Shown in pieces: positions 1-8,777 of a stretch of DNA of 64,000 nt. Source of the DNA: Zhihengliuella halotolerans (GTDB lineage Bacteria > Actinomycetota > Actinomycetes > Actinomycetales > Micrococcaceae); NCBI RefSeq assembly GCF_004217565.1, contig NZ_SHLA01000001.1:620001-684000 (forward strand), written 5' to 3'. A program made the position numbers and the translations under genes. Numbering within the stretch: position 1 is the first letter of the stretch; each line of letters opens with the position of its first letter. The notes under the pieces are model-generated. The model saw only the letters and a list, made by a program, of their open reading frames with translations, was not told the origin of the DNA and ran no database searches.

Positions 1-14
1 GCCGATGATCCGCC

Positions 15-929
15 TTATCCGGTAGGGGTGCCCGGGGCGGCGGACACCGTGACGATCACGTGCCCGTCCGTCGTGCTTCCCTGGACCCAGCGGTTCTCCG
101 CCCGGTTCCAGATCAGCCCGCCGAAAGAGACGGACTCGATGTTCTCCGTGCCGGCACGGGCGACCGCCCACTGCGCAATCGACCAACCCGTACGCTGGGT
201 CAGTTCGTTCGAATCCACGAGCCCGCCGGAGGCATGTGTCGGGATGCTGAGCCGGCGCCCGTCCACCTCGGCCCGGGCGGCGAGCAAGGGGCTGTGCTGC
301 TCACCCAGCTGGTCGCGCACGGCTGCGGCGTCGCCGGCGGCCTCGGCGCGGCGGAGGGTACAGTCGAGGGAGGCCGGCGAGTGTCCGGTCAGTGCGGAGG
401 CGAAAGCGCGCGCGGTCGGCTCGTGCTGCTCGTAGGCCTCGGGGAAAGCGCTGCGTTGGACCTTCTGCGCGGCCTCGGTCACGCGCATCGAGGAGTAGTC
501 GAAGCGCTCGAGCTCCGCGTAGAAGCGGTTGGCGGCGTATAAGGGGTCCATGACCTGTTCCTCGGTGCCCCAACCCTGCGAGGGGCGCTGCTGGAACAGA
601 CCGCGGGAGTCGGGGCCGGCCTCGTCCCCGTAGTCGATGTTGCGCAACTTGGACTCCTGCATCGACGTCGCGATGCCGATCGTCGCAGCGCGGGCGCGCA
701 AGCCGCGCTCGACGGAAACGGCACCGATCAGGGCCGCGTTGGCCGCCTGGTCGGGTGCGAGCGTGTGCCGCTCGGAGCCGATGAACGCGGTGCACTGCTC
801 GCGGACGAGGATTTGCGATTCACCGGCGTACCGCGAGACGCCGTAGATGCCCACGGCGACGACGGCGACGCTCAGGGCCAGAGTGAGGAAGGCCCTGAAA
901 CGGCGCCGCCGCCGTCGTCGTGCCGCCAT
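15..929 (-). CDS. Membrane-anchored lysozyme-fold protein, function unknown
   Basis: 304 residues. A very basic N-terminus (residues 2-12) is followed by one membrane segment (about 13-31), so the rest should lie outside the membrane. Residues 91-97 (QESKLRN) and 108-121 (SRGLFQQRPSQGWG) resemble the catalytic Glu and Gly-Leu-Phe-Gln region of the lysozyme/transglycosylase fold; E92 would be the acid. The start lies 3 bases after the dapD stop, so it is probably co-transcribed with dapD, which makes a peptidoglycan precursor. A cell-wall role is inference. Homologues often carry uninformative names, and I cannot assign a substrate. No Shine-Dalgarno sequence is evident, so translational coupling is likely. 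Confidence 0.7.
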   Translation of the reverse strand: MAARRRRRRRFRAFLTLALSVAVVAVGIYGVSRYAGESQILVREQCTAFIGSERHTLAPDQAANAALIGAVSVERGLRARAATIGIATSMQESKLRNIDYGDEAGPDSRGLFQQRPSQGWGTEEQVMDPLYAANRFYAELERFDYSSMRVTEAAQKVQRSAFPEAYEQHEPTARAFASALTGHSPASLDCTLRRAEAAGDAAAVRDQLGEQHSPLLAARAEVDGRRLSIPTHASGGLVDSNELTQRTGWSIAQWAVARAGTENIESVSFGGLIWNRAENRWVQGSTTDGHVIVTVSAAPGTPTG

Positions 930-932
930 CGG

Positions 933-1895
933 CTAGTTGGCGTGCAGCGCGGAGTTGAGCTCGACCGTCTGCCCCTTGCGCGGCAGGGCCTCGACCGCAC
1001 CGGTGGTGGAGTTGCGACGGAAGAGCAGGTTCTTCACGCCCGAGAGCTCGAGCGCCTTGACGACCTGGTCGCCGAGGGTGATGCGCGTGCCCGCGGTGAC
1101 GTAAAGCCCGGCCTCGACGACGGAGTCGTCGCCGATCGAGATGCCGACACCGGCGTTCGCGCCGAGCAGCACGCGTTCGCCGATGACGATCTTCTCCTTG
1201 CCGCCACCGGAGAGGGTGCCCATGATCGAGGCGCCGCCGCCGACGTCGGATCCGTTGCCCACGACGACGGACGCGGAGATGCGGCCCTCGACCATGGAGC
1301 TGCCGAGCGTGCCGGCGTTGAAGTTCACGAAGCCCTCGTGCATGACCGTGGTGCCCTCGGCGAGGTGGGCGCCGAGGCGGACGCGGCCTGCGTCGCCGAT
1401 GCGCACACCCGAGGGCACGACGTAGTCGACCATGCGCGGGAACTTGTCGACGCCGAAGACGGTGACGTTGCCGCGGCGGCGCAGTTTGAGGCGCGTCAGC
1501 TCGAAGCCCTCGACCGCGCACGGGCCGAAGTTCGTCCAGACGACGTTCGTGAGCAGGCCGAAGACGCCGTCGAGGTTGATCGAGTTCGGGGCCGCCAGCC
1601 GGTGCGAGAGCAGGTGCAGGCGCAGCCAGGCGTCGGCCGTGCTGGTCGGCGCCGCGTCGAGGTCGGCCTCCACAGTGACGACCTCCTGGCGGGTGCCGCG
1701 ATCGGCGTCCTCGATGGCGGAGGCGTTCAGGTCGGCCGTGAGGTCCTGCGCGTCGGCGAGCGAGCCCAAGGCGGGGGCGGGGAACCAGACGTCGAGCACG
1801 GACCCGTCGGCGGCGACCGTGGCGAGGCCGTGGCCGGCGGCCACGCGTACGTCGGTGTTTCGGGCAGCGGTGGGCTGAGCGGAAGCAGAAGTCAT
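933..1895 (-). CDS. dapD: 2,3,4,5-tetrahydropyridine-2,6-dicarboxylate N-succinyltransferase
   Basis: 320 residues. It succinylates tetrahydrodipicolinate from succinyl-CoA in the lysine and meso-diaminopimelate pathway. The C-terminal half (about 150-290) has the repeated small-residue and Ile/Val pattern of a left-handed beta-helix acyltransferase. MVEGRIS at 201-207 holds E203, matching the catalytic Glu region of the actinobacterial DapD subgroup. The sequence is of the actinobacterial type rather than the shorter E. coli type. It is transcribed divergently from dapE, which acts later in the same pathway, across a 41-bp gap. The ATG start lies 6 bases after a TAGGAT hexamer with no Shine-Dalgarno site. 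Confidence 0.95.
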   Translation of the reverse strand: MTSASAQPTAARNTDVRVAAGHGLATVAADGSVLDVWFPAPALGSLADAQDLTADLNASAIEDADRGTRQEVVTVEADLDAAPTSTADAWLRLHLLSHRLAAPNSINLDGVFGLLTNVVWTNFGPCAVEGFELTRLKLRRRGNVTVFGVDKFPRMVDYVVPSGVRIGDAGRVRLGAHLAEGTTVMHEGFVNFNAGTLGSSMVEGRISASVVVGNGSDVGGGASIMGTLSGGGKEKIVIGERVLLGANAGVGISIGDDSVVEAGLYVTAGTRITLGDQVVKALELSGVKNLLFRRNSTTGAVEALPRKGQTVELNSALHAN

Positions 1896-1901
1896 GATTC
1901 C

Positions 1902-1907
1902 ATCCTA
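1902..1907 (-). promoter_or_regulatory. -10 hexamer of dapD, predicted leaderless
   Basis: TAGGAT on the minus strand is followed by 6 bases and then the dapD ATG at 1895. This spacing puts the transcription start at the start codon. It is the mirror image of the dapE promoter at 1925-1930. Confidence 0.6.
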
Positions 1908-1924
1908 ACGGCGGCGACCGGCGA

Positions 1925-1930
1925 TAGGAT
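1925..1930 (+). promoter_or_regulatory. -10 hexamer of dapE, predicted leaderless
   Basis: TAGGAT on the plus strand is followed by 6 bases and then the dapE GTG at 1937. The two opposing hexamers are 17 bp apart, so each occupies the other's -35 position. Confidence 0.6.
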
Positions 1931-1936
1931 GGTTCG

Positions 1937-3073
1937 GTGACTAACCATAAACACGTGAAAGACGGCGTCGTAGCGGCCCCCGCGCACCTGGACCTGGAAG
2001 GGGATGTCGCGGAGCTGACGGCCCGGCTGATGGACATCGAATCGGTCTCCGGCGGCGAGGCGGCGATCGCGGACGCCGTCGAGGCGGCGTTGGCGCGGCT
2101 GCCGCACCTGAGCGTGCACCGCGACGGAGACTCGATCATCGCGCGCACCGAGCTCGGTCGCGCCGAGCGCGTCATCCTGGCGGGGCATCTGGACACGGTT
2201 CCGCTGCCGACGACGCCCGGCTCCCGCGGCACCGTGCCCTCGGTGTGGGAGAAGGACGACGACGGCACCGACGTGCTCTACGGGCGAGGGGCGACCGACA
2301 TGAAGGGCGGCGTCGCCGTGCAGCTCGCGCTCGCGGCCGGGCTCACCGCGCCGAACCGCGACGTCACCTACGTGTTCTACGATCACGAGGAGGTCGAGGG
2401 TTACAAGTCGGGGCTCGGCCGGCTCTTCCGCAACAGTCCGGAGCTTCTCGACGGCGACTTCGCGATCCTGCTCGAGCCGACCGACGGGACCGTCGAGGGC
2501 GGCTGCAACGGCACGATCCGGTTCCGCGTCACGACGAAGGGCCGGGCCGCCCACTCGGCGCGCGCGTGGATGGGGGAGAACGCGATCCACAAGATGGCCG
2601 ACGTGCTGACCCGGCTCTCCGTGCACCGGCCCGTGACCGTGAACGTCGACGGGCTCGACTTCCGCGAGTCGCTCAACGCCGTGAAGATCGGCGGCGGCAT
2701 CGCCGGCAATGTGATCCCCGACCACTGCGAGGCGGAGATCAACTACCGGTTCGCCCCGGACAAGGACCCAGACGGTGCCGAGGCGTACGTCCGGGCGCTG
2801 CTGCCGGGCTACGATCTCGAGCGCACGGACGCGGCCGCCGGTGCGCGCCCGGGCCTGAACCACCCGGCCGCCGCGGCGTTCGTGGCGACCGTGGGCCAGA
2901 AGCCCAAGCCCAAGTACGGCTGGACCGATGTTGCGCGGTTCTCCGCCGCCGGCGTCCCCGCGGTGAACTTCGGCCCGGGCGACGCCCTACTGGCGCACTC
3001 CGATGACGAGCACGTCCGCGCCGACGCAATCCGCGCCTGCTACGGCTCGCTCCGGGAGTGGTTGACCGCCTGA
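1937..3073 (+). CDS. dapE: Succinyl-diaminopimelate desuccinylase
   Basis: 378 residues, M20 metallopeptidase family. It hydrolyses N-succinyl-LL-2,6-diaminopimelate to LL-diaminopimelate and succinate. Visible metal-site motifs are GHLDT (H84, D86), the bridging D121 in GRGATDMKGG, and YDHEEVEG (E151 and E152). The dimerisation (lid) domain lies roughly at 190-300, and the C-terminal LAHSDDEHV supplies the last His. The start is GTG, chosen because it sits 6 bases after the -10 hexamer and there is no upstream ribosome site. Transcription ends at a strong hairpin shared with the convergent gluD gene. Confidence 0.95.
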   Translation: MTNHKHVKDGVVAAPAHLDLEGDVAELTARLMDIESVSGGEAAIADAVEAALARLPHLSVHRDGDSIIARTELGRAERVILAGHLDTVPLPTTPGSRGTVPSVWEKDDDGTDVLYGRGATDMKGGVAVQLALAAGLTAPNRDVTYVFYDHEEVEGYKSGLGRLFRNSPELLDGDFAILLEPTDGTVEGGCNGTIRFRVTTKGRAAHSARAWMGENAIHKMADVLTRLSVHRPVTVNVDGLDFRESLNAVKIGGGIAGNVIPDHCEAEINYRFAPDKDPDGAEAYVRALLPGYDLERTDAAAGARPGLNHPAAAAFVATVGQKPKPKYGWTDVARFSAAGVPAVNFGPGDALLAHSDDEHVRADAIRACYGSLREWLTA

Positions 3074-3092
3074 CGCGCGAGCACCCGACGCG

Positions 3093-3129
3093 AAAACGGC
3101 GCCGCACCCGAACGGGGGTGCGGCGCCGT
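3093..3129. terminator. Bidirectional terminator between dapE and gluD
   Basis: A perfect 14-bp stem (3096-3109 with 3116-3129) closes a 6-base loop between convergent genes. A run of four A at 3093-3096 gives U residues after the hairpin for the minus-strand gluD transcript. The plus-strand side is not U-rich. Confidence 0.8.
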
Positions 3130-3151
3130 CGTCGGCTTGCCGACAGACCGG

Positions 3152-4042
3152 TCAGACCGTGGCGGTCGTTCCCATCGTCTGCGGGGGCCCGGGAGCTTCT
3201 CCCGGTCCTTCGTCCGTGGCGTCGGCGCGTGCACGCCGGCGGGCGACGCGGGTCGATACCCACTGGGCCAGGGAAGTCAGCGCGAAGTTGATCAGGATGA
3301 AGATCACCGCGGCGACGAGCAGGGCCTGGAAGACATTCGCGTTGCCCGTACCAACCAGACGCGAGCTGAAGAGCAGCTCGTTGTAGTTGATGATTGCGCC
3401 CAGCGCCGAGTCCTTCAGGATGACGACGAATTGACCGAGCAGCGCCGGCATCATCGCCACGAGAGCCTGCGGGACTTCGACGAAACGCAGTGATTGGCCC
3501 CGCGTCAGGCCGATCGCGATACCGGCCTCCCGCTGGCCCTTGGGCAGCCCGTGCACGCCCGAACGGACGAGCTCTGCGACGACGGAACCGTTGTAGAGCG
3601 TCAGCGCGAGCACGACGGCGACGAAGGGGGCGTCTCCCTGGGGGACGATCCCCATACGACCGAAGAAGATCCAGAAGAAGATCATCATCAGCAGCACCGG
3701 TACGGCGCGGAAGAACTCCACGACGACTGAGCTGATGCCGTTGATGATCTTGTTGTGGGCCAGTCGCCCCATGCCGAAGATCATGCCGAACGCGAGCGAG
3801 GTGAAGATCGCGATCGCAGCCGATTTAAACGTGTTCATTAGGCCGGGCAGGAGGTAGTTCTGCCACGTGCTCGACTGGGTGAAGGACGTCCACTTCTCGG
3901 GTGCCAGCTGGCCGTAGTCCGCCAAGACGGAGATCACCCAGACGATCAGCGCGATGAAGCCGAGTGCGCCGATGATGTTGAGGATCAGGATGCGGCGCCG
4001 GGCCTTGGGGCCGGGCGCATCGAAGAGGACAGAACCGCTCAT
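3152..4042 (-). CDS. gluD: Polar amino acid (glutamate-type) ABC transporter permease
   Basis: 296 residues, a membrane permease of the HisM/GluD family. There are about six hydrophobic segments; the first is at about 19-42. The EAA loop (EAGIAIGLTRGQSLRFVEVP) contacts the ATPase. The C-terminus is polar and Pro/Gly/Ala-rich. It overlaps gluC by ATGA (4 bases), so translation is coupled. The order ATPase-binding protein-permease-permease is that of the Corynebacterium gluABCD glutamate importer. Substrate specificity is inferred from context and not proven; glutamine or other acidic amino acids are possible. Confidence 0.85.
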   Translation of the reverse strand: MSGSVLFDAPGPKARRRILILNIIGALGFIALIVWVISVLADYGQLAPEKWTSFTQSSTWQNYLLPGLMNTFKSAAIAIFTSLAFGMIFGMGRLAHNKIINGISSVVVEFFRAVPVLLMMIFFWIFFGRMGIVPQGDAPFVAVVLALTLYNGSVVAELVRSGVHGLPKGQREAGIAIGLTRGQSLRFVEVPQALVAMMPALLGQFVVILKDSALGAIINYNELLFSSRLVGTGNANVFQALLVAAVIFILINFALTSLAQWVSTRVARRRARADATDEGPGEAPGPPQTMGTTATV

Positions 4043-4719
4043 CGTGTCACCGCCAGTTTCTTGGACAGGTATGTCGCCAGCATGCCGACCGGGAGGACCA
4101 CGATCACGAAGAAGGCCGCGACGGTGAGGAAGATCGGGATGCCGACGTCGGGCCGGAACTCCATCATCGTCCGCATGGTCCCCGAGATCTCTGCGACGGA
4201 ACCGGCCATTGCCACCGTCGAGTTCTTGATCAGGGCGATGAGCACGTTGCCCATGGGCGCGATGGAACCCCGCAACGCCTGCGGGAAGATGACGAGGCGG
4301 GCGGCCGGCAGGAAGCTCAACCCGATCGCCCGGGCCGCCTCCGCTTGGCCCAGGGGGACGGTATTCACGCCCGATCGGATCGCTTCGCAGAAGAACGCCG
4401 CGTGGTAGACCGTGAGGCCGATGATCGCGATGCGGAAGAAGTTCAGATTGAAGTCGTCCGCGATCTGGACCTGGAAGACACCAAAGAGGACGAGGACACC
4501 GAAAGTCATGATGATCGTCAGCGGGGTGTTGCGGAAGATGTTCACGTAGGCAGCGCCGACCCAGCGCAGGCTGGTCACGGGTGAGATGCGCATCAGGGCC
4601 AGCAGCGCCCCGAGCGTGACCGAGGCGATCGCCGCCCAGAAAGTGAGCTGGATGTTGGTCCAGAAGGTCTCCAACATCCGCGGCCCGTACGTCTCCCAGA
4701 GAGACAGGTAGGCTTCCAC
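4039..4719 (-). CDS. gluC: Polar amino acid (glutamate-type) ABC transporter permease
   Basis: 226 residues, with about five hydrophobic segments and the permease EAA loop (EAARAIGLS through FPQAL) in the second half. It pairs with GluD as a heterodimeric membrane channel. The start is GTG, supported by an AGGAG Shine-Dalgarno sequence about 7 bases upstream. The stop overlaps the gluD start. A large hairpin lies between this gene and gluB, which may lower its expression relative to the binding protein. Whether the substrate is glutamate is an inference from the operon order. Confidence 0.85.
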   Translation of the reverse strand: MEAYLSLWETYGPRMLETFWTNIQLTFWAAIASVTLGALLALMRISPVTSLRWVGAAYVNIFRNTPLTIIMTFGVLVLFGVFQVQIADDFNLNFFRIAIIGLTVYHAAFFCEAIRSGVNTVPLGQAEAARAIGLSFLPAARLVIFPQALRGSIAPMGNVLIALIKNSTVAMAGSVAEISGTMRTMMEFRPDVGIPIFLTVAAFFVIVVLPVGMLATYLSKKLAVTR

Positions 4720-4753
4720 GGCCTAACTCCTTTTCAGTGGGTGTGGAACCTCT

Positions 4754-4794
4754 GAGGGGCCGGCACCCGGCTCGCGCCGGGCTGCCGGCCCCTC
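4754..4794 (-). terminator. Intercistronic hairpin between gluB and gluC (attenuator)
   Basis: A 12-bp perfect outer stem (4754-4765 with 4783-4794) continues into a GC-rich inner stem with a 6-base loop. No U-tract follows. It probably causes partial termination or protects the gluB message from 3' decay, giving more binding protein than permease. Confidence 0.65.
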
Positions 4795-4810
4795 GAGGTC
4801 ACAGCATGGT

Positions 4811-5647
4811 TCAAGCGCAGGCGTCGGGCTCCGGCGGGTTCATGTCGGAGGGCTCGTAGCCGGTGCCGTCGGTGTTGGTCGAGACGGCCTCTTCCCAGGC
4901 GCCGTCGTCGATCATCTTGGTGATGGCCTCGTTGATGGCCTCGCACTGGTCGGATTCCTTGTTCAGGCCCACGCCGTACTTCTCCTCGGAGAAGGGGTTG
5001 CCGACCACCTTGAACTTGCCCTGGTTGGCTTCCGTGGCCGCCAGCCCGGCGAGGATGATGTCGTCGGTGGTGACCGCGTCGATGCCGCCGGTCTCCAGCA
5101 GGCCGAGGCAGTCCGCGTAGCCGCCCTGCTCGACGAGGTCGATGCCCGGGTGCAGCTCCTGCAGCTTGCTCGCCGACGTCGAGCCAGTGACCGAGCACAG
5201 CTGCTTGCCTTCGAGGTCCTCGGGCCCGGAGATCTCGCTGTCGTCCTCGCGGACGAGCAGATCCTGGCCGGCGACGAAGTACGGTCCGGCGAAGGCGACG
5301 CGCTCCTTGCGTTCGTCCGTGATCGAGTAGGTTGCGAAGATCATGTCGACGCCGTTGGTCTCGAGTAGCGTCTCGCGGTTGGCGGACGGCGCGGAGACCC
5401 ATTCGATGTTCTCTTCGCTGTAGCCGAGCTCGTTCGCGACGTACTTGGCTACGTCGACGTCGAAGCCGGTGTATTCGGCGCCTTCCTGGAATCCGAGGCC
5501 CGGCTGGTCGTACTTGATGCCGATTCGGATGCTGTCTCCGCCGCCGTCGGCCCCGTCGCCGTCGTCGTCGGTGGAACCGCCACAGGCGGACAGTGTCAGT
5601 GCGGCGATGGCGGCCATGGACGCCATCGCGAGATTCTTCTTGCGCAT
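4811..5647 (-). CDS. gluB: Glutamate-type ABC transporter substrate-binding lipoprotein
   Basis: 278 residues. A lipoprotein signal peptide ends in LSAC, with C22 as the lipidated residue, followed by an acidic Gly/Asp linker. The remainder is a type-II periplasmic-binding fold of the SBP_bac_3 family (about 39-265), with the typical stretch VDMIFATYSITDERK. It is anchored outside the membrane and delivers substrate to GluC/GluD. A GGAGAA Shine-Dalgarno site precedes the ATG. It lies 23 bases downstream of gluA in the same operon. Confidence 0.9.
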   Translation of the reverse strand: MRKKNLAMASMAAIAALTLSACGGSTDDDGDGADGGGDSIRIGIKYDQPGLGFQEGAEYTGFDVDVAKYVANELGYSEENIEWVSAPSANRETLLETNGVDMIFATYSITDERKERVAFAGPYFVAGQDLLVREDDSEISGPEDLEGKQLCSVTGSTSASKLQELHPGIDLVEQGGYADCLGLLETGGIDAVTTDDIILAGLAATEANQGKFKVVGNPFSEEKYGVGLNKESDQCEAINEAITKMIDDGAWEEAVSTNTDGTGYEPSDMNPPEPDACA

Positions 5648-5670
5648 GTTCTTCTCCTTGTGATGAGTGG

Positions 5671-6441
<771 letters not shown>

Positions 6442-6448
6442 GTGACTG

Positions 6449-6476
6449 ACCATACTCGAAGTGTGGCTGGTCACAA
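6449..6476 (-). promoter_or_regulatory. gluABCD promoter, predicted leaderless
   Basis: A -35 TTGTGA (6476-6471), a 16-bp spacer and a -10 TATGGT (6454-6449) are followed by 7 bases and the gluA ATG. It is one of the few promoters here with a recognisable -35. Confidence 0.6.
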
Positions 6477-6507
6477 GGGTGTCTTGGGGTTGCCTGAGAA
6501 AATTTAA

Positions 6508-6546
6508 CCCGTTCGCAACTCAATACGACCCGGTGGAACGAACGGG
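6508..6546. repeat. Inverted repeat upstream of the LOG-family gene
   Basis: CCCGTTCG (6508-6515) and CGAACGGG (6539-6546) form perfect 8-bp arms separated by 23 bases. The right arm abuts the -10 hexamer at 6549. It could be a split operator; no regulator is known. Confidence 0.35.
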
Positions 6547-6548
6547 CA

Positions 6549-6554
6549 TAGGCT
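6549..6554 (+). promoter_or_regulatory. -10 hexamer of the LOG-family gene, predicted leaderless
   Basis: TAGGCT is followed by 6 bases and the ATG at 6561. No Shine-Dalgarno sequence is present. Confidence 0.55.
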
Positions 6555-6560
6555 GGACGC

Positions 6561-7352
6561 ATGGGACGCCACCACATCTCCTCGAGCGACTTCGACGCAC
6601 TGCCGGACCCCGCGCGGCGCAAGGGCTCCGTGACCCTGCGCCGCGAGCAGGCCGACATCAAGCAGGCCGACGAGCTTCTCTTCGACGCGCCGCGTGATAC
6701 GAGCTTCGTGCACTCCGACCCGTGGCGCGTGCTGCGCATCCAGAGCGAGTTCATCGAGGGCTTCGGCACGCTGGCCGAGCTGGGGCCGACGATCTGCGTC
6801 TTCGGGTCTGCCCGAACCCACCGCGGCAGCAAGGAGTACGAGCAGGCCGAGAACATCGCCCGGCTCCTTGTCGGGCGCGGCTACGCGGTCATGACCGGCG
6901 GCGGTCCCGGCGCCATGGAAGCGGCGAACAAGGGCGCGGTCGAGGCCGGCGGGACGTCCGTGGGCCTCGGCATCGAGCTGCCCTTCGAGACGGGTCTGAA
7001 CGAGTGGGTGGACCTCGGCATCAACTTCCGCTATTTCTTCGCCCGCAAGACGATGTTCCTGAAATACTCGCAGGGCTTCATCGTGCTCCCCGGGGGGTTC
7101 GGCACCCTCGACGAGCTGTTCGAGGCGCTGACGCTCGTGCAGACCGAGAAGGTCACCAACTTCCCGATCGTCCTCTTCGGCACCGCGTTCTGGGGTCCGC
7201 TGGTGGACTGGATCAAGAACACGCTCGTCACCCAGGGCACCGTTTCGAGCAGCGACGTCGACCTCTTCCACCTCACGGACGACCCGGAGGACGCCGTGCG
7301 GTGGGCGACCGCCTACCGCCCCGATGCCTCCGCGGGTCCCGGCGAGGGGTAG
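6561..7352 (+). CDS. LOG-family (TIGR00730) protein, putative nucleotide N-glycosidase
   Basis: 263 residues with a Rossmann-like fold. GGGPGAMEAANKGA (about 113-126) and PGGFGTLDE (177-185) match the nucleotide-binding and catalytic motifs of the LONELY GUY family. Family members release adenine-type bases from nucleoside 5'-monophosphates (cytokinin riboside phosphoribohydrolase activity), although bacterial roles are often unknown. The N-terminal 60 residues are polar and less conserved, as in actinobacterial longer members. It is followed after 6 bases by the DivIVA-domain gene; I recall the same dapE-LOG-DivIVA-DUF3117 order in Mycobacterium. The exact substrate cannot be read from the sequence. 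Confidence 0.85.
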   Translation: MGRHHISSSDFDALPDPARRKGSVTLRREQADIKQADELLFDAPRDTSFVHSDPWRVLRIQSEFIEGFGTLAELGPTICVFGSARTHRGSKEYEQAENIARLLVGRGYAVMTGGGPGAMEAANKGAVEAGGTSVGLGIELPFETGLNEWVDLGINFRYFFARKTMFLKYSQGFIVLPGGFGTLDELFEALTLVQTEKVTNFPIVLFGTAFWGPLVDWIKNTLVTQGTVSSSDVDLFHLTDDPEDAVRWATAYRPDASAGPGEG

Positions 7353-7358
7353 GGCGCC

Positions 7359-7679
7359 ATGGAGTACGTGCTGCTGTTTCTAGCAATCGTGGTCCTCGGG
7401 GCCACCGTGTTCCTGGTCGTGGGCCGCCGTCGAAGCGGCGAGCCGTTGCCCACGCAGGAGCTGGGGGAGCCGACGACGTCGCTGCCGCCCGTGCTGCTGC
7501 CGGAGCGCATGCGGGCGGAAGACGTGCGGCACGTCCGCTTCTCGCTGGGGGCGCGCGGCTACCGTTGCGACCAGGTCGACGACGTCCTCGACGCGCTCTC
7601 CGCAGAGATCGAACGGCTGCACGGTGAGCTGGATCAGGTGCGCGCCGCCGCAGGGGCGGACCGCCGGCAGGAGCCTTGA
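7359..7679 (+). CDS. Small DivIVA-domain membrane protein
   Basis: 106 residues. A single membrane segment (about 3-22) is followed by a linker and a short DivIVA-type motif (about 61-100; RFSLGARGYRCDQVDDVL) that runs into a predicted coiled coil (DALSAEIERLHGELDQV). DivIVA/Wag31 proteins mark curved membranes at poles and septa. This short anchored form probably binds a partner and is not itself a polar scaffold. It starts 6 bases after the LOG gene, so it belongs to the same transcript. Confidence 0.75.
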   Translation: MEYVLLFLAIVVLGATVFLVVGRRRSGEPLPTQELGEPTTSLPPVLLPERMRAEDVRHVRFSLGARGYRCDQVDDVLDALSAEIERLHGELDQVRAAAGADRRQEP

Positions 7680-7739
7680 TGCGGGCTCCCGGACGGTTCG
7701 TGTCGGCCTGTGATTAGCACCACGGGGCGATCTTGGGAA

Positions 7740-7745
7740 TAATAT
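7740..7745 (+). promoter_or_regulatory. Possible -10 of the DUF3117 gene
   Basis: TAATAT lies 110 bases upstream of the DUF3117 start, in the most AT-rich patch nearby. No convincing -35 is present. It would give a leader of about 105 nt that can fold (GC-rich pairing around 7777-7821). Confidence 0.3.
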
Positions 7746-7855
7746 GAAACGCAGGTTGAAAGCATCGGGCGCCAGAGGCGGGCCCCGGTGGGTTCGGCCG
7801 CACCGCTTGGCGGGGCCGCAGGGGTTCCGTTTGTCGAGGAAGGATGACAGCACCA

Positions 7856-8023
7856 ATGGCTGCGATGAAACCCCGTACGGGCGACGGACCCATGGAAGTT
7901 ACCAAAGAGGGCCGGAGCCTGATCATGCGGGTTCCGATCGATGGAGGCGGACGCCTCGTGGTTGAGCTGAACGCCGAGGAAGCGGCCGAGCTGAAGGCCT
8001 GCCTGGTCGGTGTCACCGACTGA
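7856..8023 (+). CDS. DUF3117 family protein, 55 residues
   Basis: A complete small gene: ATG, 55 codons, TGA. The product begins MAAMKPRTGDGPMEVTKEGR and ends in a helix with ELNAEEAAELKACLVGVTD, which is the conserved actinobacterial DUF3117 family. Function is unknown. A strong Shine-Dalgarno sequence (AGGAAGGA, 7837-7844) precedes the start, unlike the leaderless genes around it. A terminator follows 20 bases after the stop. The compact mixed sheet/helix pattern suggests a small folded domain. Confidence 0.85.
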   Translation: MAAMKPRTGDGPMEVTKEGRSLIMRVPIDGGGRLVVELNAEEAAELKACLVGVTD

Positions 8024-8042
8024 GTCACCACATACGACGACG

Positions 8043-8080
8043 GCGGCGGCCGGACCGGGGGAGCCCGGCCCGGCCGCCGC
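8043..8080. terminator. Terminator between DUF3117 and the O-methyltransferase gene
   Basis: An 11-bp stem (8043-8053 with 8070-8080) continues into an inner CCGGG/CCCGG stem. It sits between convergent genes and has no U-tract. Confidence 0.65.
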
Positions 8081-8101
8081 GTGCGTGTCGGGGCGGCTCG
8101 C

Positions 8102-8734
8102 CTAGCGTTTGACGGCGAGGAACAACCCGGTGCCGGTGGGCACCAGCGCCGAGACGACGTCGTCGTTCTCGCGGAGGAGCCGGCCCGCTTGACGGGCAGC
8201 GACGGTCGAGGGCTGGCGCACGGCCGGCAGGGGAACCTTGTCCGCGTCGAGGGCGTCGTGCAGCACGAGCATGCCGCCCGGGCGCAGCAGGCGCAGGCCG
8301 TGTTCGACGTACTCGACGAGAGAGGGCTTGTCCGCGTCGATGAACACGAAGTCGTACGCGTTCGTCGTCAGCCGCGGCAGCACGTCGCGCGCGCGGCCGG
8401 AGATCGTTCGGGTGCGACTCGTCGGCACGCCGAGTTCGAGGAAGGCCGTCCGGGCCGCGGAGAGGTGGTCGACGTCGACGTCGATCGTCGTGAACACCGT
8501 CTGGGCCGAGAATCCGCGCAGCAGGCTCACGCCGGAGACGCCCACGCCGGCCCCGATCTCGACGGCGGTGCGGGCGCCGGAGCTGGCGGCCAGAACCGTC
8601 AGCAGGGCCGCCGCGCCGGTCCCGACCGGCGTGACGCCGAGCTCGTGGCCACGGTCGCGGGCGCGGGCGAGCACGTCGTCTTCCAGTGGCAGGGCCTCGG
8701 CGTAGGACCAGCTGCTGTGTTTGTCGGTGCTCAT
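8102..8734 (-). CDS. SAM-dependent O-methyltransferase
   Basis: 210 residues, methyltransferase family 3 (caffeoyl-CoA/catechol O-methyltransferase type). AVEIGAGVGVSG is the SAM-binding motif I. TIDVDVD is the acidic ribose-contacting loop, and YDFVFIDADK carries the metal-site Asp residues. Its position next to an ECF sigma gene matches what I recall for M. tuberculosis Rv1220c-sigE. An alternative GTG start at 8773 would add 13 residues. I prefer ATG 8734 because the predicted transcription start (about 8771) falls at or inside that GTG. The methyl acceptor is unknown. Confidence 0.85.
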   Translation of the reverse strand: MSTDKHSSWSYAEALPLEDDVLARARDRGHELGVTPVGTGAAALLTVLAASSGARTAVEIGAGVGVSGVSLLRGFSAQTVFTTIDVDVDHLSAARTAFLELGVPTSRTRTISGRARDVLPRLTTNAYDFVFIDADKPSLVEYVEHGLRLLRPGGMLVLHDALDADKVPLPAVRQPSTVAARQAGRLLRENDDVVSALVPTGTGLFLAVKR

Positions 8735-8777
8735 CGGGCGGTGCGATTCCTTCGGTGGGGCAGTTGCGGACACACCC

